From: CAWUJT01 sp963922715 | Lineage (GTDB): Bacteria > Pseudomonadota > Alphaproteobacteria > Rhodobacterales > Rhodobacteraceae | Reading direction: 5' to 3' | DNA: 7,771 bases | NCBI GenBank assembly: GCA_963922715.1 | Contig: CAWUJT010000102.1 | Location: forward strand, 1 to 7,771 | Part shown: positions 1 through 7,047 of the stretch, in pieces | How positions within the stretch are numbered: the first letter of the stretch is position 1 | Layout of the letters: each line of letters begins with the position of its first letter | The notes under the pieces: generated by a model | Database searches by the model: none | The model's input: the letters and a program-made list of their open reading frames with translations, nothing else | Told to the model about the DNA's origin: nothing | Made by a program: the position numbers and the translations under genes

Positions 1-343
1 CAACCAAAAGCGTCAGGACCGCACCTTGCGCCAATTTTGCAGCCTGCGCACCGGCTTTGCGGGCTGTGATCTGAGGCGCATTTTTATCGAGCTTGAGAAC
101 CACAAGCGTGTCCACTTCGACACCGCTGGGAAAGGCCAAACTTAAAGCGGCACCCTGTTCGGCTTTGGTGAATTGTTCGCTCGCAACCAGGCGCTCAACC
201 GCACCTTTTGTCATCCGATTGACCCGGCGTGCCATAAGATCCAATTTCCCGCCTTCGGGCACCACTAGGGCCAACGTCGTGGCCTCTTGCATCAAATCGT
301 CACTGTCGCTGGCGATCACTTCAATTTCAGGAAGGGCTGTCAT
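1..343 (-). CDS. pepA: Leucyl aminopeptidase (M17 family), N-terminal part, cut by window edge
   Basis: Reading the minus strand from the ATG at 343 gives 114 codons without a stop, beginning MTALPEIEVIASDSDDLM and running off the left edge. The visible part corresponds to the N-terminal domain of M17 leucyl aminopeptidases, with a stretch KLDLMARRVNRMTKGAVERL typical of alphaproteobacterial PepA, then a Val/Leu-rich strand and a helix ARKAGAQAAKLAQG. The catalytic, metal-binding C-terminal domain lies outside the window, so the activity (release of N-terminal residues from peptides in the cytoplasm, using two divalent metal ions) is inferred from the family. GGAG at 353-356 (minus strand) sits 9 bases before this ATG. 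Another ATG at 348 is out of frame and meets a stop after two codons, so 343 is the better start. The gene is divergent from lptF; pepA next to lptFG is also seen in E. coli. Some PepA proteins additionally bind DNA, but nothing here tests that. Confidence 0.88.
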   Translation of the reverse strand, partial: MTALPEIEVIASDSDDLMQEATTLALVVPEGGKLDLMARRVNRMTKGAVERLVASEQFTKAEQGAALSLAFPSGVEVDTLVVLKLDKNAPQITARKAGAQAAKLAQGAVLTLLV

Positions 344-364
344 GTCATCGGACTCCAAAATAAC

Positions 365-392
365 ATTTTACTGCAGACAGTTTATCGCTCAA
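365..392 (-). promoter_or_regulatory. Candidate sigma-70 promoter for pepA
   Basis: On the minus strand, TTGAGC (plus-strand 387-392, 4 of 6 matches to TTGACA) is followed after 16 bases by TAAAAT (365-370, 5 of 6 matches to TATAAT). Transcription would start near 357-359, leaving only about 15 untranslated bases before the ATG at 343, with the GGAG ribosome binding site at its very 5' end. The match is good for an alphaproteobacterium, but the leader is unusually short, so the call is tentative. Confidence 0.35.
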
Positions 393-394
393 AG

Positions 395-409
395 TCTGGA
401 TTGACCAGA
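395..409. repeat. Short inverted repeat (TCTGG-N5-CCAGA), possible operator
   Basis: Two perfect 5-base arms, TCTGG at 395-399 and CCAGA at 405-409, flank a 5-base centre. The dyad lies just upstream of the candidate pepA -35 box and covers the TTGACC on the plus strand, a suitable place for a regulator of either gene. Arms this short can arise by chance in 121 bases, and I do not recognise the sequence as the site of a known regulator. Confidence 0.25.
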
Positions 410-452
410 TTAGGCTCGCACAAAGGGGATATATGCGGTAACGCCAAAATCC

Positions 453-459
453 AGGGGGA
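453..459 (+). promoter_or_regulatory. Ribosome binding site of lptF
   Basis: The purine run AGGGGGA ends 5 bases before the ATG at 465, and is the strongest Shine-Dalgarno-like sequence near that start. It supports 465 as the lptF start; the encoded N-terminus also fits the family. Confidence 0.6.
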
Positions 460-464
460 TCCAG

Positions 465-1577
465 ATGCGTATTTTCGACAGATATATGCTGTCACAGCTG
501 TTGAAATTGTTTGGCTTTTTTGCGCTTGTTTTTGTGGCGATTTATTGGGTCAATCGCACGATTTCTTTGTTTGATACGTTGATTGCCGGTGGGCAAAGTT
601 CCCTTGTGTTCTTGGAATTCACCACCCTCACACTACCAACGGTTGTCATCAATGTGATGCCCGTTGCAGCTTTTGTCGCAACGATTTACGGCATCAACAG
701 GCTGCATCAAGACAGTGAGTTGATTGTGGCCCAAACCTCTGGTCTGAGCCCATGGAGGATGGCCCGCCCGGTTTTGATGTTCTCCCTGATTATTTTTCTG
801 ATTATGTCTTTGATATCTCATGTTCTGCAACCGATGACCCGCAGTATTTTGGCCGATAAATCTGCTATGATTGCCCGTGATCTCTCGGCAAAATTTCTCA
901 AAGAAGGGGAGTTTATTCATCCCGGTCGCGGGGTCACCGTTTTTGTGCGGGAGATCTCTGAAAATGGAGAACTTTTGGGGCTATTGTTGGAAGATCGTCG
1001 GGCCACCGATGCGGTCACCTATTACACAGCTGAAAAAGCACTTCTTGTGGAAACAGAAGCCGCGCCGCGTTTGATTATGTTCGCAGGCATGGCCCAGACC
1101 CTCCGCCTGCAAAGTCAAAACCTGTTAACTGTGACATTTTCGGATTTCACATACAATCTTGAAGCCTTGGTCCCAGATGGGCAACGGAAAAAATCACTGC
1201 GAGAGTTGTCAACACGCGCCCTTTTTCAAGCTGGGGAAGAGGCAGAAAGCATTGAAAATTCACAATTTCTATATCGCGCGCATCTGCGGTTTGCCGATCC
1301 GCTTTATGCTGCAACCCTGCCCCTGTTCGTGTTGGGGGGGCTGCTTTTGGGGCGGTATTCCCGCTTTGGGTTGTGGCGGCAAATCCTTGGGGTGGTCTTG
1401 CTGGCCCTGACCATTCAAACCATTGGCAATGCGACAAAAAGCATCGCGCTACAGTCCGCACACAGTTGGCCTTTGCTCTATATCTCCCCCCTGTTGAGTG
1501 CCGCACTTGGGAGTGCTGGATTGATATGGGCCAGCTTGGAAGGACGACGACCCAAAAGCGCGGTGATGGCGCGATGA
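465..1577 (+). CDS. lptF: Lipopolysaccharide export permease LptF (YjgP/YjgQ family)
   Basis: The 370-residue protein is an inner-membrane subunit of the LptB2FG ABC transporter, which extracts lipopolysaccharide from the periplasmic leaflet of the inner membrane and passes it to the periplasmic bridge. Six hydrophobic segments are visible, near residues 12-32, 52-75, 99-121, 274-296, 302-322 and 332-356. Between the third and fourth lies a roughly 150-residue soluble stretch with short alternating strands, matching the periplasmic jellyroll domain of the family. The short loop after the second segment (QDSELIVAQTSGLSPWRMARP) is the conserved cytoplasmic coupling region that contacts LptB. 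Length is close to the 366 residues of E. coli LptF. LptF and LptG are homologous; I call this one LptF because it comes first, after divergent pepA, and opens with the RYMLSQLLKLF type of N-terminus. It overlaps lptG by 4 bases. A run of seven G at 1334-1340 lies in the fourth membrane segment. Confidence 0.93.
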   Translation: MRIFDRYMLSQLLKLFGFFALVFVAIYWVNRTISLFDTLIAGGQSSLVFLEFTTLTLPTVVINVMPVAAFVATIYGINRLHQDSELIVAQTSGLSPWRMARPVLMFSLIIFLIMSLISHVLQPMTRSILADKSAMIARDLSAKFLKEGEFIHPGRGVTVFVREISENGELLGLLLEDRRATDAVTYYTAEKALLVETEAAPRLIMFAGMAQTLRLQSQNLLTVTFSDFTYNLEALVPDGQRKKSLRELSTRALFQAGEEAESIENSQFLYRAHLRFADPLYAATLPLFVLGGLLLGRYSRFGLWRQILGVVLLALTIQTIGNATKSIALQSAHSWPLLYISPLLSAALGSAGLIWASLEGRRPKSAVMAR

Positions 1578-2671
1578 CACTCTCGTTTTATATTCTGCGC
1601 CGGTTTCTTTGGCTTTGGGGGCTTGTGAACTTGGCCTTTGCCGCCTTGCTGTTTCCGATTGACCTGGTTGAGCATCTGGGGCGGGTGCCGGACAGTGTGG
1701 ATATATTCTCCAATGCGCTTGTGCTGGCCAGCTTGAATTTACCCAGCGCCTTGTCGCAATTACAACCGCTGATTGTCATTCTTGCCACCATCGCTTTGTT
1801 CTTGGGGCTGGCCCGCAGTTTGGAACTGGTTGCGATCCGCGCCACCGGGCGCTCTTTGGTGCGCAGCCTGTTCACGCCGGTGCTGGGGGCTTTTGGCATT
1901 GGCGTCTTTTCTCTTGTGATCCTGAACCCAATTGTTGCCGGAACCCAAAAAGCCTATGAACGGACGTTGTCTGCGATTGAGCCGGGAACGGAAAATATCC
2001 TGTTTATTTCTGACGAGGGCGTTTGGCTCAGGCAAGCTGATCCAGGTGGGCAAACAGTCATTCGCGCACGCCGCACTTCTTTAGATGGAACGATTTTATA
2101 CAACGCTAGTTTTCTGAGGTTTGGAGAGCAAGACACTCCGCTAGAGCGCGTGGATGCAGTGCGGGCCGAACTCAAATCCGGCGCATGGGAGTTATCCGAT
2201 GTGAAACTCTGGCCACTGGCACAAAGCCGCAATCCAGAACGCGACGCACAACGACAAAGCATGTATCGGTTGCCCTCAAATCTTACGACAGATCAAATTC
2301 GCGACAGCTTTGGCACGCCATCCGCGATTTCGATCTTTCAACTGCCTAATTTCATTGCACGGCTTGATTCAGCCGGGTTTTCCGCGCGTCAGCATCGCGT
2401 TTGGTTTGCGATGGAACTGGCAAAACCGCTTATGTTGATGGCAATGGTGGTGATCGGGGCCAGTTTCATGCTGCGCCACACCCGGGCAGGCAGTGTCGGC
2501 CCGATGATCCTAAGCGCACTTGTTTTGGGGTTTGGTATTTATTTCTTGCGTAACTTCGCCCAGGTCTTGGGCGAAAGCGGGCAGCTTTCCATTCACATAG
2601 CCGCTTTTGCCCCGCCTTTGGTAGGTATCGCCTTGGGGTATGGTATTCTTTTGCATCTGGAGGATGGATGA
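1574..2671 (+). CDS. lptG: Lipopolysaccharide export permease LptG (YjgP/YjgQ family)
   Basis: The 365-residue protein is the second permease subunit of LptB2FG and forms the lipopolysaccharide cavity with LptF. Hydrophobic segments lie near residues 9-30, 57-80, 97-118, 277-295, 304-322 and 333-358. The soluble middle part (about 120-265) fits the periplasmic jellyroll domain. The loop LARSLELVAIRATGRSLVRS is the family's coupling region facing LptB, and GFGIYFLRNFAQVLG near the C-terminus is characteristic of LptG. An open frame continues upstream to an ATG at 1373, but that part would overlap lptF by 200 bases and has no family resemblance. The ATG at 1574 gives a normal N-terminus (MTLSFYILRRFLWLWG) and an ATGA overlap with the lptF stop. 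No strong Shine-Dalgarno sequence precedes it, so translation is probably coupled to lptF. The gene ends in another ATGA overlap, with lptD. Confidence 0.93.
   Translation: MTLSFYILRRFLWLWGLVNLAFAALLFPIDLVEHLGRVPDSVDIFSNALVLASLNLPSALSQLQPLIVILATIALFLGLARSLELVAIRATGRSLVRSLFTPVLGAFGIGVFSLVILNPIVAGTQKAYERTLSAIEPGTENILFISDEGVWLRQADPGGQTVIRARRTSLDGTILYNASFLRFGEQDTPLERVDAVRAELKSGAWELSDVKLWPLAQSRNPERDAQRQSMYRLPSNLTTDQIRDSFGTPSAISIFQLPNFIARLDSAGFSARQHRVWFAMELAKPLMLMAMVVIGASFMLRHTRAGSVGPMILSALVLGFGIYFLRNFAQVLGESGQLSIHIAAFAPPLVGIALGYGILLHLEDG
2659..2663 (+). promoter_or_regulatory. Ribosome binding site of lptD
   Basis: GGAGG, a near-complete Shine-Dalgarno sequence, lies inside the last lptG codons and ends 4 bases before the lptD ATG at 2668. 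It shows that lptD can load ribosomes itself, whereas lptG appears to rely on coupling. A closer ATG at 2664 is in another frame and is not used. Confidence 0.65.
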
Positions 2672-4833
2672 TCCGCCGCCTGATCCCAGCAATTTTGATG
2701 GCATCTTTTATCACATCTCAGCCGCTGGCACAGTCTGTGCCCCCTGAAGCAACGCTGATTGCCGATCAAATCGACTTTAGCGAAGGGGCCACACAGCTTG
2801 TGGCCTCTGGCAATGTAGAAGTGTTTTATAAGAATCAACGCCTTGAGGCCGAGCAAATCCGGTATGACCGGACAAAAAATCGCGTTGATATCATCGGCCC
2901 GCTTATCCTGATGGAAGGTGACACCAGACAGCTTTTCGCCGACCAAGCACAGCTTAGCCTTGATTTGCAGGAAGGCATTCTGCGCAGCGCACGGTTTGTC
3001 TTGGATCAACAGCTTGAGATCACCGCCGAAAATATCACCCGGGAAAACAGCGGGCAAAATACCATCATGGAGTATGCTGTGGCCTCCACCTGCAAGGTAT
3101 GTGAGACCAATGAGGTGCCTTTATGGCAAATCCGCGCGCGCCGTGTGGTGCATGATCAGGACACGCGCCAACTGATCTTTGAGCATGCGCAACTTCGCAT
3201 TGCGGGTTTGCCTGTGGCTTATTTGCCCCGCTTACGGCTTCCAGATCCCACGGTGGATCGATTGTCCGGGTTTCTTGTGCCCAGTGTGATTGGCGACAGC
3301 ACCCTTGGGTTCGGAGTGAAAATTCCCTATTTTTTCACCCTCGGCCCGCATCGGGACTTAACCCTCACACCCTTTGTCACCGACAACAAGTCCTACACCT
3401 TAGAGGCACGCTACCGTCAAGCGTTCACCTCGGGTGATCTGAGCTTTGAAGGGGCGATCTCAGAAGATCAGATTGAACCTGGACTACGGTTTTATGTCTT
3501 TGCAGAGGGCGCCTTTGAGTTGTCCAGGGGCTATGATTTGACCTTCAATCTCGATGTCACGTCGGATAATGAATATCTCAGACAATATGGGTATTCCGAC
3601 AAAGACCGCTTGCAAAGCCGTCTGGCTTTAACCCGCGTTGACCGCGATCACCTGCGTCAAAGCGAACTTGTAGCATTCCAGTCTTTGCGAGACAGCGATG
3701 ACAATGCCGACTTGCCGAATTATATGATAAGCCTGAGTGAGACGCGCCGCTTCACGCCGCGTTTGATGGGGGGACAGGGCTATTGGACGCTTGAGCTGCA
3801 TGGTCACGCCCGAGAAAATGATGATCCAAATTTGACCATGCCAGACGATATCAGAGCACGCGATGTGGCACGGCTGACGGGATCGGTGGACTGGGGGCGC
3901 AACTGGGTCTGGCAAAGCGGGATCACAACGCGCTTGAGTGGCGCTATTTACGCCGCGCATTATGAAATCGCCCAAGACCCGGTGAATTATCCTTCCGGCA
4001 CGGCCTCTTACGTCGTCCCTTACCTTGGGTTGGAGACAAGTCTACCTCTGGCCCGCAACGGCCGTGATGGTGTCCGCCATGTCATAGAGCCGCGTGTTCA
4101 AGTCGTCCTTGCCCCGAATGATGACATTGACGCCCCGAATGAAGATGCCATTTTCACAGAATTTGATCCCGGCAATCTGTTTTCGTTCAACAGGTTTACG
4201 GGGCGCGATGCGTTGGAAATGGGCAATCGGCTGAACATTGGCCTGACTTACACAAGACTGGAAGAAAGCGGACGTGAATATGGGCTTGGCCTGGGGCGCA
4301 CGTTGCGGGCCGAGGATCTTGGCCAATTTAATCCCAGCACTGGGTTAGATGGTCGTCTTTCTGATTGGATGATTTCTGCATATTATCGGTCCCAGAATGG
4401 CGCGATGATTGACATGTCATCTCTTGTCGATAACGATTTTACGGTCACACGTGCAGAGGTACGGGCTTTGCTGGTGCGCAAGCGGCAAAACATAGCCACC
4501 GGCCTTACCTGGCTTAGAGCCGATGAAGAAAGTGGGCGCCCAAACAACACCAAAGAATGGAGATTGGATAGTGCGTTTGATATCACCTCTGATTGGACGG
4601 CTGAGCTTGATTGGCGCTATGATCTTGAAGCGCAACAAGCCAGCGAGGCAAGCTTAGGCGTGATATATCGGTCCGACTGTGTAGACGTCGGCTTCACGGT
4701 CGAGCGGCGGTTTACCGAAACCAGCACACTGAAACCGACAACAACATTCGGACTGTCTGTTGCCTTTAGCGGATTTGGCGCAGATAATCGCACAAGACGA
4801 CGGGGGACAAAGACATGTATGACGCCATCATAA
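2668..4833 (+). CDS. lptD: LPS-assembly protein LptD, outer-membrane beta-barrel
   Basis: The 721-residue precursor is the outer-membrane component that, with the lipoprotein LptE, inserts lipopolysaccharide into the outer leaflet. It starts with a signal peptide (MIRRLIPAILMASF, cleavage probably near residues 21-23). An LptA-like periplasmic domain follows at about 27-135, with short repeats such as LVASGNVEVFYKNQRLEAEQI. A linker includes C142-K-V-C145 and PLWQIRARRV, then LPVAYLPRLRLPDPTVDRLSGF leads into the beta-barrel from about residue 201 to the end. The protein has exactly four cysteines: 142, 145, 671 (in RSDCVDVGF, the region of the adjacent cysteine pair of E. coli LptD) and 717, five residues from the C-terminus. 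This fits two disulfides joining the N-domain to the barrel, but the spacing differs from E. coli. At 721 residues it is somewhat shorter than E. coli LptD (784). It overlaps lptG by 4 bases and surA by 19. Confidence 0.94.
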   Translation: MIRRLIPAILMASFITSQPLAQSVPPEATLIADQIDFSEGATQLVASGNVEVFYKNQRLEAEQIRYDRTKNRVDIIGPLILMEGDTRQLFADQAQLSLDLQEGILRSARFVLDQQLEITAENITRENSGQNTIMEYAVASTCKVCETNEVPLWQIRARRVVHDQDTRQLIFEHAQLRIAGLPVAYLPRLRLPDPTVDRLSGFLVPSVIGDSTLGFGVKIPYFFTLGPHRDLTLTPFVTDNKSYTLEARYRQAFTSGDLSFEGAISEDQIEPGLRFYVFAEGAFELSRGYDLTFNLDVTSDNEYLRQYGYSDKDRLQSRLALTRVDRDHLRQSELVAFQSLRDSDDNADLPNYMISLSETRRFTPRLMGGQGYWTLELHGHARENDDPNLTMPDDIRARDVARLTGSVDWGRNWVWQSGITTRLSGAIYAAHYEIAQDPVNYPSGTASYVVPYLGLETSLPLARNGRDGVRHVIEPRVQVVLAPNDDIDAPNEDAIFTEFDPGNLFSFNRFTGRDALEMGNRLNIGLTYTRLEESGREYGLGLGRTLRAEDLGQFNPSTGLDGRLSDWMISAYYRSQNGAMIDMSSLVDNDFTVTRAEVRALLVRKRQNIATGLTWLRADEESGRPNNTKEWRLDSAFDITSDWTAELDWRYDLEAQQASEASLGVIYRSDCVDVGFTVERRFTETSTLKPTTTFGLSVAFSGFGADNRTRRRGTKTCMTPS
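4802..4806 (+). promoter_or_regulatory. Ribosome binding site deciding the surA start
   Basis: GGGGG (with A at 4807) lies within the 3' end of lptD, 8 bases before the ATG at 4815. A second in-frame ATG at 4836 has only AAGG directly against it, with no usable spacing. This favours 4815, even though it makes surA overlap lptD by 19 bases. Confidence 0.45.
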
Positions 4834-6059
4834 GGATGATCCTGCGCACCAGCGTAATAGGGTTTGCGGTGTTTGCCAGCTTTGTGACAAACCCAGCTTA
4901 TGCGCAAAACCCATTTGCCCCTATCGTGCGCATCGATAACGGGCAAGTGAGCACCTTCATGGTCGAGCAGCGCCTGAACTTTTTGACGACACTACAAGCC
5001 CCGAATGTGACCCGCGAAAGCGTCATTGAAGCCCTTACGAATGAGTTTCTACAGGTGCGTGCGGCCCGTGCTGCTGGCATCGTGCTGGAAAGCGAGGATT
5101 TTGATGCAGGTCTTCAGGAATTTGCCCTGCGCGCGAACGCCACCCCTGAAGAGCTTTTGGCGTTTCTGGAACAAAACAACATCCCTGAGCAGACAGTGCG
5201 GGATTTCGTGGGCAATGGCTTGCTGTGGCGGCGTCTTGTGCAACAGCAGTTTGGTGCCCTTTCCCAAGTCAGCGAAGCCGAACTTGACCGCGCCATTGCG
5301 CTGACATCGGGCGGCGGTGTGCGCGTTCTGCTTTCGGAAATTGCTCTGCCTTTGGCACCACAGGTGGCGGACCAAAACCGGGATCTCGCCCAACAGCTGG
5401 CAGACACCATCCAAACCCCTACCGAGTTTGCCCAAGCCGCCGCGAATTTTTCCGCTGCCCCTTCTGCCGGAAATGGCGGGGCGCTTGATTGGCTCGACCT
5501 GAATGCGCTTCCCGGTCCTGTGGCGTCTGAACTTCTGGTGATGGCGCCCGGAGAAATCACCGAACCGATTGACATGGGCTCCTACGTGGCGTTGTTTCTG
5601 ATACGAGATTTTCAAGAAACAGCCGGTGTTGCGACGAATACGCTGGCGGTTGAATACGCCGAAATCAAAATCTCAGAGGACACACAACAGAACGCTCGCA
5701 GCCTGGCACAAGGCCTGAAGGACCGCAGCGATACCTGCGATGATCTTTACGGCACGGCGAAGGATTTTACGACATCTGACATTGTGCGCGTGTCACGCCA
5801 ACCCAGCGATCTGCCCCGTGATGTTGCCCTGACACTGGCCAAGCTTGATCCCGGCGAAATCATGATCGAAAACGACCCCGCCACCGCAAACACGGTGCGC
5901 TTTATCATGCTGTGCGGGCGCACCCCCACTTTGGAGGAAGGCGCGCGCGAGGCATTGCGCCAACGTTTGTTTGCGCAACGGCTTGAGGCCTATGCATCAG
6001 GCTATCTTGATGAGCTGAAAGCAGAAGCACGCATCACCCGTCTGGATGAAAATGGCTGA
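4815..6059 (+). CDS. surA: SurA-like periplasmic chaperone with degenerate parvulin (PPIase) domains
   Basis: The 414-residue precursor belongs to the SurA family, periplasmic chaperones that escort unfolded outer-membrane proteins to the Bam complex. A signal peptide (residues 1-30) ends NPAYA|QN. A helical SurA N-domain follows (about 31-165), opening with IVRIDNGQVSTFMVEQRLNFL, the counterpart of the family's start. A parvulin-like domain spans about 169-268 and keeps GNGGALDW (219-226) and the LVMAPGEITEPI strand. The usual histidines are absent, however: the first strand reads VRVLLSEIALP and the last GSYVALFLIRD. A second, more eroded parvulin-like region follows (about 283-373; LAKLDPGEIM, VRFIMLCGR), then a C-terminal helix that would complete the N-domain, as in SurA. 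Cysteines 308 and 367 are the only two and could form a disulfide. I infer that it acts as a chaperone rather than an isomerase. Its place directly after lptD matches its classic neighbourhood. Confidence 0.85.
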   Translation: MYDAIIRMILRTSVIGFAVFASFVTNPAYAQNPFAPIVRIDNGQVSTFMVEQRLNFLTTLQAPNVTRESVIEALTNEFLQVRAARAAGIVLESEDFDAGLQEFALRANATPEELLAFLEQNNIPEQTVRDFVGNGLLWRRLVQQQFGALSQVSEAELDRAIALTSGGGVRVLLSEIALPLAPQVADQNRDLAQQLADTIQTPTEFAQAAANFSAAPSAGNGGALDWLDLNALPGPVASELLVMAPGEITEPIDMGSYVALFLIRDFQETAGVATNTLAVEYAEIKISEDTQQNARSLAQGLKDRSDTCDDLYGTAKDFTTSDIVRVSRQPSDLPRDVALTLAKLDPGEIMIENDPATANTVRFIMLCGRTPTLEEGAREALRQRLFAQRLEAYASGYLDELKAEARITRLDENG

Positions 6060-7047
6060 CCTGGCACCTCTTGCCGTGACCTGTGGGGAACCTGCGGGCA
6101 TTGGCCCTGAGGTCATCGCCAAAGCCTATGCAGCAGACGGCCCGCCCCTCTGTGTTCTGGGAAACCCAAGCCACTTTCACGGCTGGGCGCCGCGTGTCAT
6201 TGAGATTTCAGACCCGTCACAAGCCCCGCGCGCGATGGAGCGTGGCCTGCCGGTGTTCCCTGTGCCCATTCCGGGCCCTGCCCGCCCTGGCCAACCGGAT
6301 GCGGCCCAAGCCGGGGGCGTGATCGCCGCCATTGCACGGGCCGTTGCCCTGGCGCAATCGGGGCAGGTTTCGGGGATTGTCACAGCGCCCATTCACAAAC
6401 GTGCGCTGCAAACCGGGGCGGATTTTGCCTACCCAGGCCATACAGAATACCTTGCCGCCCTCGCCGGCGATTGCGATGTGGTGATGATGCTGGCCGCGCC
6501 CAAGCTGCGCGTTGTGCCCGCCACAATTCACATCCCCTTGTCTGATGTGCCCAAGCAGCTGACACCAAAATCCCTTGAAAAAACCATCCAGATCACCAAC
6601 ACAGGCCTGAAACAGGCCTTTGGCCTGACGCACCCGCGGATTGCCGTGGCCGGTCTAAACCCCCATGCCGGGGAAAGCGGCGCGATGGGCCGCGAAGAAA
6701 TCGAATGGATCGCGCCGCTTCTGACCCGTTTGAATGCGCAAGGGTTGTCGCTGACAGGGCCTCATCCTGCGGACACCTTGTTTCATGCCGCCGCCCGCAA
6801 ACACTATGACGTGGCCCTTTGCATGTATCACGATCAAGCCCTGATCCCGCTGAAAACCCTTGATTTTTATGGCGGCGTCAACATCACCCTGGGCCTGCCG
6901 TTTGTCAGAACCTCCCCCGATCATGGCACAGCTTTCGATATCGCGGGCCGCGGTCGGGCCAATCCGGCCTCCATGCGGGCCGCCATTGAAATGGCTGCCG
7001 AGATGGCCCAGCGCCGCGCCCATCAGAGCGCGTCATTTCCCCGATGA
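6052..7047 (+). CDS. pdxA: 4-hydroxythreonine-4-phosphate dehydrogenase PdxA
   Basis: PdxA oxidises 4-phosphooxy-L-threonine with NAD(P)+ in the cytoplasm; the product decarboxylates to the amine that PdxJ condenses into pyridoxine 5'-phosphate (DXP-dependent vitamin B6 pathway). From this start the protein has 331 residues, close to the E. coli length. It opens with the signature TCGEPAGIGPE (10-20). The substrate-binding pair H130-T131 lies in PGHTEYLA. Metal-binding histidines are at 160 (ATIHIPLSDV), 205 (LNPHAGE) and 260 (MYHDQALIPLK), each six residues before E. coli H166, H211 and H266. The C-terminal signature DHGTAFDIAGRG begins at 290. All key residues are present, so the enzyme looks intact. 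An ATG at 6046 would add two residues; I chose 6052 because GGA at 6044-6046 is suitably spaced for it. It overlaps surA by 8 bases and rsmA by 4. Confidence 0.95.
   Translation: MADLAPLAVTCGEPAGIGPEVIAKAYAADGPPLCVLGNPSHFHGWAPRVIEISDPSQAPRAMERGLPVFPVPIPGPARPGQPDAAQAGGVIAAIARAVALAQSGQVSGIVTAPIHKRALQTGADFAYPGHTEYLAALAGDCDVVMMLAAPKLRVVPATIHIPLSDVPKQLTPKSLEKTIQITNTGLKQAFGLTHPRIAVAGLNPHAGESGAMGREEIEWIAPLLTRLNAQGLSLTGPHPADTLFHAAARKHYDVALCMYHDQALIPLKTLDFYGGVNITLGLPFVRTSPDHGTAFDIAGRGRANPASMRAAIEMAAEMAQRRAHQSASFPR

Larger units (their letters stand above)
344..464. promoter_or_regulatory. Divergent pepA/lptF intergenic region
   Basis: These 121 bases separate the divergent starts of pepA and lptF, and are the only non-coding DNA in the window. 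They must hold the promoter of pepA and most probably the main promoter of the lptF-rsmA string. The pepA promoter candidate and a short dyad are listed separately. On the plus strand a good -35-like TTGACC lies at 401-406, but the AT-rich -10-like stretch GATATAT (428-434) is 21 or more bases away, too far for a standard sigma-70 promoter. The lptF promoter is therefore unresolved. I see no conserved RNA element, riboswitch or terminator here. Confidence 0.6.

Noticed and set aside
374..398. Imperfect hairpin (CAGAC with TTT, paired to AAAGTCTG) in the intergenic region
   Set aside because: It needs a 2-base bulge and has no U-tract in either direction, so it does not qualify as a terminator. 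It overlaps the better dyad at 395-409.
93..404. 103-codon plus-strand open frame before lptF
   Set aside because: It is the shadow of the pepA N-terminal coding region on the other strand; the pepA reading gives a clear family match.
1373..1573. 67-codon upstream extension of lptG
   Set aside because: It overlaps lptF by 200 bases, resembles no family N-terminus, and the ATG at 1574 gives a normal YjgQ-type start with an ATGA overlap.
2520..2545. Promoter-like TTGTTT and TATTTAT at the end of lptG, upstream of lptD
   Set aside because: The spacing is only about 10 bases, and the stretch is explained by Phe/Leu-rich membrane helix codons.
2593..3057. 154-codon open frame on the minus strand across the lptG/lptD junction
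   Set aside because: It is antisense to two clear genes, and its sequence resembles no family I recognise.
5049..5615. 188-codon open frame on the minus strand opposite surA
   Set aside because: It lies wholly antisense to a well-supported gene, has no recognisable domain, and is His/Arg/Gly-rich as expected for an antisense frame of GC-rich coding DNA.
6217..6633. 138-codon open frame on the minus strand opposite pdxA
   Set aside because: All catalytic motifs are on the plus strand. The antisense frame is open only because of the base composition.
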